A stretch of DNA of 64,000 nt from Candidatus Harpocratesius repetitus (GTDB lineage: Archaea; Asgardarchaeota; Lokiarchaeia; Sigyniarchaeales; Promethearchaeaceae). Under the pieces are notes generated by a model. The model ran no database searches, had not been told where the DNA came from, and worked only from the letters and a program-made list of their open reading frames with translations. Of this stretch, positions 46,311-56,900 are shown in pieces. Positions within the stretch are counted from its first letter, which is position 1. The number at the start of each line of letters is the position of its first letter. Location: contig JAIZWK010000001.1 of assembly GCA_021498095.1 (NCBI GenBank), forward strand, positions 496,001 to 560,000. Reading direction: 5' to 3'. The position numbers and the translations under genes were made by a program.

Positions 46311-49025
46311 TTACATTAATCGTTTTTTGTTTTCAAGAGCCATATGCTTCACAACTACAATTCCAATAATTGGTATTGCTAAAGGAAGAACATATCCAAG
46401 TAAAATACTTCCCAATGAAGGTTCCACATTTGTAGAAATAGTGTCTTGGTATAACATCATACCATTAATGTCATAAATCTCGATAGTATAAGATTTCATT
46501 CCCAATTCATAAGGATTACGGAGAGTTTCACCAATTGGTATACTTAAGATATTTTCTCCTGGAGCAACTTTAGTTAGGGAAGAAATAAGATTACCATTAA
46601 GATAGACTTTAATTTCTTGAATAGATTCCATATTATTTTGAACAGCACATATAAGGTTATTTTCTCGCCATTGATAAGCACTTTCTGGTGGAGTTAAATA
46701 TAGAATTTCAATTGGATTTTTTATAGTCGAAGATAATGAATAAGATTCGATTAAGGAACTATCTGATTCACGTTTAATCTGTAATTCATAATTTAAATCT
46801 CCTAAGGGTGCCTCTTGGTTAATAAATGAGATTAAATCAAGAGTTATCGATTGATATGCATTTAAATCAATGGTTTGATTCACAGTACTAATAAATTCAC
46901 CCGAAAATTCTAGAATTATTGATTCTGCAAAGTTTTTTGTATTTTCTACTGTTACTATAGTAGAAAAATTACGAGCTCGAAATACAGTAGCATCTTGTTG
47001 AACAGAAATTATCTCTATGGAACTAATAATTGAAAATGAGATACTTGCTTCATCATAAACTAATGAATTATTTAAAACTTTAATGAGAATTTCTGATTCG
47101 CCAAAATCTGCTTTTTGATTTACGTCTACAATAAAACTGAAATTATTTAGTGTTTCAGCGAATACTAACTGATTTTCAAAAGTTTCATTGGTTATGAAAT
47201 CACCTTCAATATCAATATCAACAGTGAAATTGTTCAATTTTTCTGAATTAATTGAAAATGATACATTTAATTCTGCTCCACATCTTATTTTCTTATTTTG
47301 AAGATCAAGATCAATAATATCAATTCCAGGTTGTAAATTAAAGGTTGCTGATGCGAATTTAGTGGAGATTCCGGTATAATTTACCCGTAAATCGACAAAA
47401 TATTCACCAAAATCCATATCTTCACTAAAATTGAAGAGTAATGAACTTTTCCCAGAATTATTTCCAAAAATGGAATAACTTTCTAAAATACTTCCATTTG
47501 GTGATCGAAATACATAAAAGAATGAAGCATTTATGATTTCATATGATTTTTGTTGTGTAAAAGCACCAGCAGTTAATGAAAAATCAAAAACATATTCTGC
47601 AGAAACGTTTAATGGACTTTCTTCTCCCTTAATGAACTCTGTTTGATTTAGATTTAATGAAACTGAAGATTGTTGAGCAAATTCATTAAACTCTATATAA
47701 GTTTTTAATAAATAACTATGAACCTTCAAGCTTTTCGTTGTATCAAATTGGGATGAAGTACTATTTAGTGAAGTATAATAATTTCCATAAACAGGATCTC
47801 TAAGATTTTTCTGTATTCCTTGATACATTTCCATACAAATTTGGTAATAAGTAAAATTACCCGTAATCTGGAATAATTTTTCAATAGCTATCATCATTAT
47901 TGCATTAGCTTCAACATCAATGGTTTGATCAATGACAACAGCACCTGCTTTAGACATGGCATTCATAAACAATGAATAGTTATCATTCCAAAGATGATTA
48001 TAAAAATTATTGAAAATTGCTTCAGCTTTTTCTACTCGCTGATAATTTGCGTTTTCAACTAATTCATCAGAAAGGAACCATTCAAGGAGAGCTAAGATAC
48101 CATAAGCATTTGTTTTCAAGTCTCGAATAGATGAAGAAAGAGTAGTGCTAAGATCAATATCTCTTTTATAATCAAAAGCATTTTCACTATAAATTAAATA
48201 GTTTGCAGATGCATATTCATCGATTAATATCTCCATAATTTTATTTGCTTCAGCTTTTGCAGTAGCGGCATCAGCTAAGCTATATTTATTAATCAAAAAT
48301 CCAGATAATGCAACTAAAAATTGATCTTCTATATATTTCTGTCCGTCAGAATTAGTATGATTATACAATAAATTATCAGAATCTAAGAATGAATCAGCTA
48401 ACACTTCCCATTGAGCATGAATTAGACCAGATGCTTGTGATTTTGTGGAAGTATCTTCTAACAACTTATTTAGTGATAAGATATATTGAGCATTTCCTTT
48501 TAATTCTTTCACTGATGAATTTGATTGCGTATCTGCAGTAATATAAGAATAAAAGCCGGGATCATTAGTGGATTCATCCCAAAATGGATAATCTTTTAAA
48601 TTCTGAAAATAAGCAAGAATTTGGTTGTTAGAGTAACCAACTAAACTTGCTAATCCATCTAAAAATATAACAGTATCTTCAAAATAATGATGATTATCTG
48701 TAATATTTTCTCCCGATCGATCTGTTTGAGAATAGTATAGAGGCAAATATTGATCACTAGGGGATTTTGGGAGTGTGGCATTATTTATCAACAATTCTAC
48801 CCAATTAAGATAGGGAGTTGAATTGCGTAAATATGGTAATGTAGTATAATCTGAACTGCTTTGGTCAGAGAGAGTTGTTGATTCAAAGTGTGAATCAGGA
48901 TTTAAATTGTTATCTATTGGGATATTGGGAGATCCTCCTTGAATTAGCATGGGAAGGAGAAGAAGCACCATTACAATCCCCAAAAAACCTATTTTTACGT
49001 TTTTCCGCAACGTCTGTGGTGTCAT
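46311..49025 (-). CDS. Secreted protein with alpha-helical toroid and beta-sandwich domains
   Basis: The 904-residue protein begins with a signal peptide. Residues about 60-440 form a helix-hairpin array like the (alpha/alpha)6 barrels of six-hairpin glycosidases and epimerases (ALLEWFLSDELVENANYQ, YYQICMEMYQGIQKNLRD). Beta-sandwich repeats follow (about 460-860), and then one C-terminal transmembrane helix with a very short KKRLM tail. I cannot point to a catalytic acid or base, so an enzymatic role is only a guess. First gene of a two-gene operon. Confidence 0.75.
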   Translation of the reverse strand: MTPQTLRKNVKIGFLGIVMVLLLLPMLIQGGSPNIPIDNNLNPDSHFESTTLSDQSSSDYTTLPYLRNSTPYLNWVELLINNATLPKSPSDQYLPLYYSQTDRSGENITDNHHYFEDTVIFLDGLASLVGYSNNQILAYFQNLKDYPFWDESTNDPGFYSYITADTQSNSSVKELKGNAQYILSLNKLLEDTSTKSQASGLIHAQWEVLADSFLDSDNLLYNHTNSDGQKYIEDQFLVALSGFLINKYSLADAATAKAEANKIMEILIDEYASANYLIYSENAFDYKRDIDLSTTLSSSIRDLKTNAYGILALLEWFLSDELVENANYQRVEKAEAIFNNFYNHLWNDNYSLFMNAMSKAGAVVIDQTIDVEANAIMMIAIEKLFQITGNFTYYQICMEMYQGIQKNLRDPVYGNYYTSLNSTSSQFDTTKSLKVHSYLLKTYIEFNEFAQQSSVSLNLNQTEFIKGEESPLNVSAEYVFDFSLTAGAFTQQKSYEIINASFFYVFRSPNGSILESYSIFGNNSGKSSLLFNFSEDMDFGEYFVDLRVNYTGISTKFASATFNLQPGIDIIDLDLQNKKIRCGAELNVSFSINSEKLNNFTVDIDIEGDFITNETFENQLVFAETLNNFSFIVDVNQKADFGESEILIKVLNNSLVYDEASISFSIISSIEIISVQQDATVFRARNFSTIVTVENTKNFAESIILEFSGEFISTVNQTIDLNAYQSITLDLISFINQEAPLGDLNYELQIKRESDSSLIESYSLSSTIKNPIEILYLTPPESAYQWRENNLICAVQNNMESIQEIKVYLNGNLISSLTKVAPGENILSIPIGETLRNPYELGMKSYTIEIYDINGMMLYQDTISTNVEPSLGSILLGYVLPLAIPIIGIVVVKHMALENKKRLM

Positions 49026-49135
49026 TCCTAAATTCTACCTATAATGTTTTCGAATCTATATCAAAAAGTTCAAGCAATAAAAAAATAAAAAGATTATAGA
49101 ACGTATTGTTGAATAAAGGAATTTGTCGATTACAC

Positions 49136-50257
49136 TCAGAAAAAGGAAAATCTTGAAGATTTTGTGTAATTACCAACAATTGGAATTTTTTCACCACATT
49201 TTAAGCAAGTATTCTCGGAAGATAATCCTGGTGCAGTAACATTGTATCCTTGTCGTGAAATAATCAATTCACCGCATTTAGAACAATATGTATTATTTCC
49301 CTTAGTAGTATATACATTTCCCATATAAACGTAATGCAAACCAGCAGACTTGGCTTCTTTCCAAGCAAATTTTAGAATATTTTTTGAAGTAGATGGATTA
49401 TTCATCCGATATCGTGGAGTATAAGCTGAAAAATGTAAAGGAGTATCGCTACCCAAATTCTCTAAGACCCACTTTATTAAAGCACGAATTACAGAAGGAG
49501 AATCGTTTTCACCTGGAATTAATAAATTAGTGATTTCTAAATGGACATTATTTTCTTTAAAGAATTTGCATGTATCTAACACAGGTTGAACAGAGTGAAC
49601 TCCAACAATCCTTTTATAAAAAGAATCTTCCATTGATTTGATATCAATATTTGCTGCATCAATAAAGTTAATAAGCTCAGAGTTAGCCTCTGGGGAAGAA
49701 TATCCGTTAGAAACTAAAATATTCTTTATTCCTTCTTTATGGGCTAAAAGAGAAGTATCTTTAATAAATTCAAACCAAATTGTTGGTTCATTATAGGTAT
49801 ATGCAATTGAAATTGATTTTGACCTTTTAACTTGGGAAATAACTTGTTCTGGTGTCCTTTCTGTTAATAAAAATGAATGAATTCCAAAATCTTGTTGATC
49901 TTTCTGAGAAAATAATGCAATTTTTCCGTCTTCTGAAGGATATGACTGAGATATTTCCCAATTTTGACATTGTTTACATCTAAAATTGCATCCTATTGTT
50001 GCAATCGAAAATGCTTGGCTACCTGGAAAAAAATGATATAATGGCTTCTTTTCCACTGGATCATTGGTTCCAGGAGAAATTAATGCCCCATAATCAAGAG
50101 AATAAAGTTTGCCATCTAGATTGATTCGTGTTCGGCAGAAGCCTCTACGATTTGGATTAATAATACAATAATGAGAACAAACATTACATTTCACTTGCTT
50201 ATCAGCAGGATTTCCATAAGATTCCCACAACTCTGCGATTTTTTTCATCGATACCAC
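49136..50257 (-). CDS. AmmeMemoRadiSam-type radical SAM enzyme
   Basis: The 373-residue protein of the PflA-like group has an N-terminal Cys set (C24, C27, C31, C41), the radical SAM motif GCNFRCKQCQNW (C90, C94, C97) and PLYHFFPGS. A C-terminal zinc ribbon (YCSKCGELI ... NTCLKCGEKI) is added. The AmmeMemoRadiSam family is usually coded near AMMECR1 and MEMO genes; neither is here. Its substrate is unknown. It sits 32 bp after the TPR gene on the same strand. Confidence 0.9.
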   Translation of the reverse strand: MVSMKKIAELWESYGNPADKQVKCNVCSHYCIINPNRRGFCRTRINLDGKLYSLDYGALISPGTNDPVEKKPLYHFFPGSQAFSIATIGCNFRCKQCQNWEISQSYPSEDGKIALFSQKDQQDFGIHSFLLTERTPEQVISQVKRSKSISIAYTYNEPTIWFEFIKDTSLLAHKEGIKNILVSNGYSSPEANSELINFIDAANIDIKSMEDSFYKRIVGVHSVQPVLDTCKFFKENNVHLEITNLLIPGENDSPSVIRALIKWVLENLGSDTPLHFSAYTPRYRMNNPSTSKNILKFAWKEAKSAGLHYVYMGNVYTTKGNNTYCSKCGELIISRQGYNVTAPGLSSENTCLKCGEKIPIVGNYTKSSRFSFF

Positions 50258-50289
50258 TTTTTCATTAGAATTAAGGGAGGTAATAACAT

Positions 50290-51246
50290 TTAAAGCTTTT
50301 CGGCTTGATCCTTATGTGCTTCGTGTAATGCTTTACGTTCTTCATGCATTAATTCTTTTGGACTATATCCTAAAGTTAGTAGAAGCAAACGCATAGATTC
50401 AACCGCTTCTTTATGATCTGAAATTGTATTAAGATATACAGCCAATTTGAAAGTTTGGAGATACACATTTTTAGCTTTTTCCATATCTCCTAATTTAACA
50501 TAGCATTCACCAATAAAACCTTCTGCTAAATACATTTTCTCTAAATCGCCTAAATTATAAGCAATATTATAAGCTCTCTTAAAATAATTGACAGCAGTAC
50601 TATATTCTTCAAGAATCTGACAAATTACGCCTAAATCTATCAGTGTCTTAAATTGTCGTTCGGGTATTTTTATTTGGATCCAAAAATCAAGGGCTTTTCG
50701 CTTTAATTCTAAAAGCATGTCATACCTTTCGAGTTTTTCATAATGCTCAAGTAATATTTGAATAGTTGCAGCAAATTGCAACTCATCTTCTAGATAAATA
50801 GCCATTTGCAAACCTTTCAAAAGAAAATTTGTTGCTTTAACTTCCTCTTTCATTTTCAGATAACATATTCCTAAATTCTGTAAAGTTGCAATTCTTTCGT
50901 TTAAATAATTATGTGTTTGCCAATACTCGTACGCTTCTTCATTATATCGAAGTGCAAGCCCAAATTCACCCATTTGAATAAATAATGATCCTAAACTCCC
51001 CTTAACATTTGCAATTTTGAATTCATCATGTAATTTCTCATATTCAGATAAAGCTAATAAGAAATATTTACGGGCTTCAGTTAATTTTTCCTTTTTCCAG
51101 TAAAAAATCCCTAAATCAGCTAAGATTAATGCCCGTTGTTCTTGAATTTGTGGGGTTTCATGGTGTTTATAAGTTTCCTTTAATTCTTGTAATCCTAAAA
51201 AAATAGATTGATCTAAATCTTCAAAATTATCCTGCTTTTTACTCAT
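50290..51246 (-). CDS. TPR-repeat protein
   Basis: The 318-residue cytoplasmic protein consists of about seven tetratricopeptide repeats. Each shows small and large residue spacing typical of TPRs (for example LGIFYWKKEKLTEARKYFLL, NLGICYLKMKEEVKATNFLL, EGFIGECYVKLGDMEKAKNV). TPRs bind other proteins. It is the first gene of a pair with the radical SAM enzyme, so it could be an adaptor for it, but it could also be unrelated. Confidence 0.88.
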   Translation of the reverse strand: MSKKQDNFEDLDQSIFLGLQELKETYKHHETPQIQEQRALILADLGIFYWKKEKLTEARKYFLLALSEYEKLHDEFKIANVKGSLGSLFIQMGEFGLALRYNEEAYEYWQTHNYLNERIATLQNLGICYLKMKEEVKATNFLLKGLQMAIYLEDELQFAATIQILLEHYEKLERYDMLLELKRKALDFWIQIKIPERQFKTLIDLGVICQILEEYSTAVNYFKRAYNIAYNLGDLEKMYLAEGFIGECYVKLGDMEKAKNVYLQTFKLAVYLNTISDHKEAVESMRLLLLTLGYSPKELMHEERKALHEAHKDQAEKL

Positions 51247-51344
51247 AAGTCAACAAAGGAATTCAATGCAAAATAAAAAAAAAAGAACTCTAAAAATATT
51301 TTAATAAAAATTTACAATTTTAAAATTTAATAAATCTCTAAATT

Positions 51345-52259
51345 TCACCATAATCCTTCTTTCAAAGTATCAAAACTGCGAATTTTTATACGGTTTACAT
51401 CTTTCTTAAATCTATACTTGACTATATCTTTCAACATGTTTAGATATTCTTCACGTAGTGGCTTTTTAAACTCTTTCTTAAACTTCTTTATTAGATCTTC
51501 TTCATATATATCTTTATTTTCGATTTTTTTTGCAATAAATTCAGCATGTTTAAATATTTTTTCTATCTCTTGTTGCATTATTATTTCTTGAGAAGAATCA
51601 TCTAGAATTGATAAAGCATTATTAATTAAATCCTTCTCGATATTAAGAGATATATGCTCCCAGGGTGAATTTGCTAAAACACCAGTAGGACTTATTACTA
51701 AAGCCTCGCTGATCTGAGTTTTTAAATAATCTTCTTCCTTTATTGTAGAAACTTGGACTAAATTTTTCCTATATATTTCAGGTAAGAACTGATTAAATAG
51801 ATGAGAAATCATTGCAGTCTTACTTTTTTCACTCTCAGTTCGGAGAAAAATAATAGGAAAATTACATAAAATTGCATGAAGACAAGAGCTTAAAGCATAA
51901 TCACCATATGTGGATATTAAATCTCGAATGAATATTTTTCCTTCTATAGCTGCTTTCTTTATTTTGGAAAGATCAATTGCCATATCTATGGATTCATATC
52001 CTCTAATCTTTCCATCATTAGATACAAAAGCAATAAACTCATGTTCGCAACATATCCCAGCATGGACTTGTACCTTTAATGTTCCCATTTTTTTATTCCC
52101 AAACAAATATTTTGGAACAGATATATGCTTTGTTTTATTACAATTTGGGTTAGGACATTCAACTAATACTTCGATACTTTCTTGAGAATCTTGCATTATT
52201 TTTTGTTGTTGTTGGGAAGGAATAAATATTTTTTGGTTAAGGAAGGATATATAGTACAA
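51345..52259 (-). CDS. Cys/His-containing Asgard-type hypothetical protein
   Basis: The 304-residue protein has a probable metal site: CPNPNC near the N-terminus, then CCEHEF. It is followed by a short conserved-looking KIRGYESID segment. I recall such CEH-plus-RGYxxID proteins from Lokiarchaeal genomes, where they are unannotated. The remainder is helical. The start at Met22 (MQDSQESIEV, 52196) is as likely as Met1; it leaves ~86 bp to the divergent neighbour. No function can be assigned. Confidence 0.75.
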   Translation of the reverse strand: MYYISFLNQKIFIPSQQQQKIMQDSQESIEVLVECPNPNCNKTKHISVPKYLFGNKKMGTLKVQVHAGICCEHEFIAFVSNDGKIRGYESIDMAIDLSKIKKAAIEGKIFIRDLISTYGDYALSSCLHAILCNFPIIFLRTESEKSKTAMISHLFNQFLPEIYRKNLVQVSTIKEEDYLKTQISEALVISPTGVLANSPWEHISLNIEKDLINNALSILDDSSQEIIMQQEIEKIFKHAEFIAKKIENKDIYEEDLIKKFKKEFKKPLREEYLNMLKDIVKYRFKKDVNRIKIRSFDTLKEGLW

Positions 52260-52282
52260 TTACTAATAATGAGCGACTTTAT

Positions 52283-53875
52283 ATGGTAAATAGATTTCCA
52301 TTTGCAATAGAGGAAAAAACCCAACAGGAATTGAGCTTTGATGAGAGTATTGCTGCAAATTTTATCACAATTTTAAATCGGATGAATTTAGACACAGAAC
52401 ACATCGTTAAAATATCAGAAATACTATGGCCAGTTATGTTTATTCAATCTGAACCAAATGCAAAACTCGTTTTAGATAATGTTGGAGTTTTATTTTTTGA
52501 AGAAAAAATAGTAAACGCACCTAGGACTGCCCAAGTAGGTCATATATTAAGAAATCAAGATTTATTTTATTTAGAACGATTAAGAAAAGTAAAATCAATA
52601 ATAAAATTTCAAGAATCAATTGAACTTTCTAGTCAGAAAAGTGAGATTTCACAGGAAGAATATATTTTCAGAAAGATCCGAGGGTTATTTCCTCCATACC
52701 TTTTAAAATGTATTGGAAAGATGATGCTATTCGTTCAACCACTTAATTTAGCAAAATTCGACCTTTTAGAAAGTCAATATACTTTTGATGATGCTATTGA
52801 TTTTGCTCAAGAATGGTTAGATTTGCTTAATTTTATTAGAGGAACCCGACATCGTTGGAAATCACTAAAAGAATTAATCCAGGAACCTATTGAAAAGTGG
52901 AAACTTGATTTAAAAGTCCAACTTAAAGATATTGAAAGTTTTTATAAAAAAAAAATCCGAAATTTTGATCAATTAGATGATTCAATGATTAAATCAAAAC
53001 TAGATGAAGCAAAAAACAATATTGATCGTTGGGTTTTACAAGAGCAAAAATCAATAATTGAACGGATAGGTAAACTTTTCGTAGGAATAAATATCTTATT
53101 TGAAAAAGCAATTGAACAGAATAAAGATTTTCTTCAATTAGATACTTTAAAAACTAGAAAAATTGGAGATGTTGTAGTAAATGCTTATCAAAATATTGCA
53201 TTTCTCAGGGACACTCTAGAGAAATCAAATGAAGAATTAGACGAAATTTCCTCGAAAATTAATACAATTAGAGAAAATGTAGAAAAGACGAATTTAACTG
53301 CAGAAGAAAAAATTAAATTACTTCAAAAAGAATTGCAAGATCAAAAGAAAAACCAAGAACAAAAGATTATGGATCTAAAGAAAGAAAAAGAAGAAAAAAT
53401 CATCTCAATCCAGAAGAATCTAAATAATTTAATTGAGTTAGAAAAAGAGATTTATCAAATAATTGAACAAAAGATGACGGAATGTAATATCCACGAGAAA
53501 AAAATCAAAGAATGGCAAATTAGTGATGAAATAACAAAAATTCGAAATCCAACAAGTAAATTTTACATTCCTATTGGAATTGCATTGATTGAAGATAATG
53601 ATTTTGAAGAAAGGTTAGAAATAGTATTTCCTTCCATTTTTGGTCAGAATCTTCATAGAGAATATTTCTCTGAAAAAATTCCAGAGTTTGAAAAATCCCT
53701 TTCTGAAATCTTAGAAGAAAATATGAAATTGCGCAGTAATTTTGAATTTACATGTGAAAAGTCTCAAGATTTTAAGAAAAACATTCAAAATGGAATAAAA
53801 AGTCTATTCAACAAAGGGTTGATTAATATAAAAATGAAACAGAAATATACTTCAATTCTTACTTCAATGGAATAA
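52283..53875 (+). CDS. Coiled-coil protein, unknown function
   Basis: The 530-residue protein has a globular N-terminal part (1-110), a helical middle and a long coiled coil (about 310-420, heptad-like runs such as KEKEEKIISIQKNLNNL). It is divergent from the Cys/His gene with a very short gap, suggesting that the two are regulated together. There is no membrane segment or nucleotide-binding motif. Confidence 0.78.
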   Translation: MVNRFPFAIEEKTQQELSFDESIAANFITILNRMNLDTEHIVKISEILWPVMFIQSEPNAKLVLDNVGVLFFEEKIVNAPRTAQVGHILRNQDLFYLERLRKVKSIIKFQESIELSSQKSEISQEEYIFRKIRGLFPPYLLKCIGKMMLFVQPLNLAKFDLLESQYTFDDAIDFAQEWLDLLNFIRGTRHRWKSLKELIQEPIEKWKLDLKVQLKDIESFYKKKIRNFDQLDDSMIKSKLDEAKNNIDRWVLQEQKSIIERIGKLFVGINILFEKAIEQNKDFLQLDTLKTRKIGDVVVNAYQNIAFLRDTLEKSNEELDEISSKINTIRENVEKTNLTAEEKIKLLQKELQDQKKNQEQKIMDLKKEKEEKIISIQKNLNNLIELEKEIYQIIEQKMTECNIHEKKIKEWQISDEITKIRNPTSKFYIPIGIALIEDNDFEERLEIVFPSIFGQNLHREYFSEKIPEFEKSLSEILEENMKLRSNFEFTCEKSQDFKKNIQNGIKSLFNKGLINIKMKQKYTSILTSME

Positions 53876-53974
53876 CTTGATGCATTTGATAATACAATTA
53901 CAATAAGGATAGGATATGGCTCTAATGAAAAAAATGCTCTCTAAAAGAGGACACTACCCCCATTAACTATATTT

Positions 53975-56900
53975 TTACTTCTTTTTTAATTCTGAAAGTG
54001 CCGCTTGCATGATTTTATTTTGAGTATGGTGAGCTCGAATACTTAAAATGGCAATAACTCTATCTTTTATTTCTTTCCTTTCATATTTCACAATTCTTTT
54101 TAAAGCAAGAACAACAGATTCTTCCAACTGAATAGGGGATTCATCTGATAAATGAGAAAGCAATTGTGGTATAAGTATTTCTGAATCGATTTTTCTAGAT
54201 AATCTAACTAAGGCAGATATTGCTGCATTCCGGATGGTTTCTTTTGGATCTGCCATGAGTTTCACAAATATAGGAAATATAAGATTAAAGTTTTCTTGAT
54301 TTAATGTTCCAATCCATTTCACAAATGCAAGTAAAACTTCTTCATCTTCAGTAGAAATATGAATTCTTTCAAGAACTGATTTTATATTAACCATTTTTTT
54401 TTGGTCTTCATCCAAAGATCCCAGAATATTCAAAATAGATTTTCTAGTCCACTTGTTTGGATCTTCAAGTAATTTTAGAAGATTTGAAAATATTAGTGTA
54501 TCATGCGATTTCAGAGAAATTTCGACTAAACTTTTAAGACAAGTATTTTTTACACTGAAATCATCTTCTTTTAATCCTTTCATTAGGATACTTATTGCCT
54601 TTTTTGGAGTAGAACCTCCAATTATTCCTAATATAGTATAACCTTGCTCTCTTACAGATGAATCGACATCGTTTATCATAGTATTGATAAATTTCATTGA
54701 GATTAAATTAGGATCTTGTTTTACTAAACTTGAAATCATTTTTGCAATGGAGATTCTTAAAGATTTACTTGATGTCTTAAATGTCTTTAAAAGATCATTA
54801 AGAAAGGGCTTCAATTCAATTAAATTTGTGGAATTGACAGACTTAATGATATTTAGCAATTCAATTTTAATTTTATCTGAGGATTCCTTTTTCCAAATAT
54901 TAAATAGAGTTTTTGGAGATATATCAATAGAATGTATACTACAATAATCAGATAAGACACGTACAGCATTAATTTTTGAATTATCATTCTTTGAAGAAAT
55001 GTTTTGAATAAGTAAGGGAATAATCTGGTTTGGAAATTGCTTTGTAATGTTTAGTACTGTCTGTACAATTTTCCCACGTGTTAAAATACTTTCAGTGTCG
55101 GATTCTTTAATTAATTCTGAAACAATAAACTTTGGATCTTGTTGAGCCATCTCAATTAATTGAGATTGAGCAATTCCTGCAAAATCTCCATCATTGGATT
55201 TAATGTATAATTTTAACACCGAAAGAACTTTTGAGGGTGCCTGTTTCCAGATATATGGAAAAAGCGAAATAAAGAGTTTCTGAATCTCGAAAGATTTTCC
55301 TTTTGCGGCGTTTAGCAAATAATCAATAGAAATACCAAATGGTTTTTCTTGAAGATACGATTTAAGTCCCAGAAAGGCAGCATTTCTTATAGAAATATTG
55401 TGATCAAATAAATGATCTTTGAAAATATCAATGGGAATATGATTTTTTTCGAAATCTCCAATCTTAGCAAGAGTCTCCAATATTATTGCTTTAGTCTTTG
55501 GATTAACACTTGAAGTCATTTCTATTAATTTCGATATACTTAATGATTCTATATCAATTGTTGCAATTTCACCCGCAATTCGAGCCACTGCTTCTTGAAT
55601 TTGGGGATGTGGATCATTTAATCGAGAAATGAAAATTGAATGGTCTACTTGATCTGGAAATGCAGAAAGAATACGGAGAACTTTCCCTTGAACATTATAA
55701 TCTGGATAATTTAAGAGAGAAAGTAATTTTTGCCGCAATTTAGAACTTAGTTTTTGATTCATATCATTTGATGTATATTTTAAAAATAATATTTGTAGAC
55801 ATAATTCTTTATGAAAGTGATTTCTATTTGAGAGAATACTAAGAAACAAATCTTCATTGATTTTTTGAAGACATTGAAGAGTATCATTAGAAAAACATTC
55901 CAAAATTGAAGTAACCATATCAGGATTCTCTGATTTGAGCCCAATTTCAACAAGGGGGAAAAATTTCTCAGGATATTCAATCATTAACCTTGTGAATAGT
56001 TTTTGGCTCCAATAATACCCATAAATAAATGTTCTATCAGATAAAGCATCAAAAAGAGGATCTATAAATCGATCTTGATCAAAACTTAATCCCCGTTTAT
56101 TTGGAATCCTTAAATACATTCGTTCTAGTGATTCATAGGCAAATTTTTGTTCGGATTCTGGTTGATAACGAATCATATTAAAACCAGGAATTGGATTAAA
56201 CTTCTCTTCTGCCGATGTAACTGTTCCTATAAATGCATTTCGAATAGCTTTATGGTTTTTTTGAATAAAAAAGAAATAGGAAATTATTACAAAAAGCATG
56301 AATTCTTCAATAACTCCAATTAAATTCAACTCAGTATAGAGTTCAACGCGATTCCCATATTTATTAATTCCACGTAAATCGTAAAAAGTTGCAGTAATAT
56401 CCCATTTCATAAATAATTCTTGAAAAACATAAGGTCTAGCAATTAAATAATTAAGCATTATATTAATTCCCATCGCTGCAATTAAGAAAGTGGAAAATAG
56501 TATAGATTGTGTGGAAGATTTTACTTTTCGTTTCCAATATCGATTAAAGTATGCAGTAATGGCCAAGGCGAGAGAAATAGGAATAGACCAATCTACATTG
56601 TACCATGATACTGTATATGGAACATAGTTAATATCAAATCGAGAAATAGTTGCAACTGTTCGATAAATAAAATAAATATAAGAATAGAAAAGAGTTCCGT
56701 AAACAATATAGGTCATAGGATCTCTAAAGAATTCCTTTATAGCACGATTACTTTGATCAAAATGTAGAAAAGTAGATCGAGGTAAATGGGGAAGACTGAT
56801 AGTAAAGATACCAAAGGCGATTATATAGCCTACTGATGCATAGTAAAGAATAATGACCATTGGATAAATTAACTGCCAACTAAGCCACGCAATAATAAAT

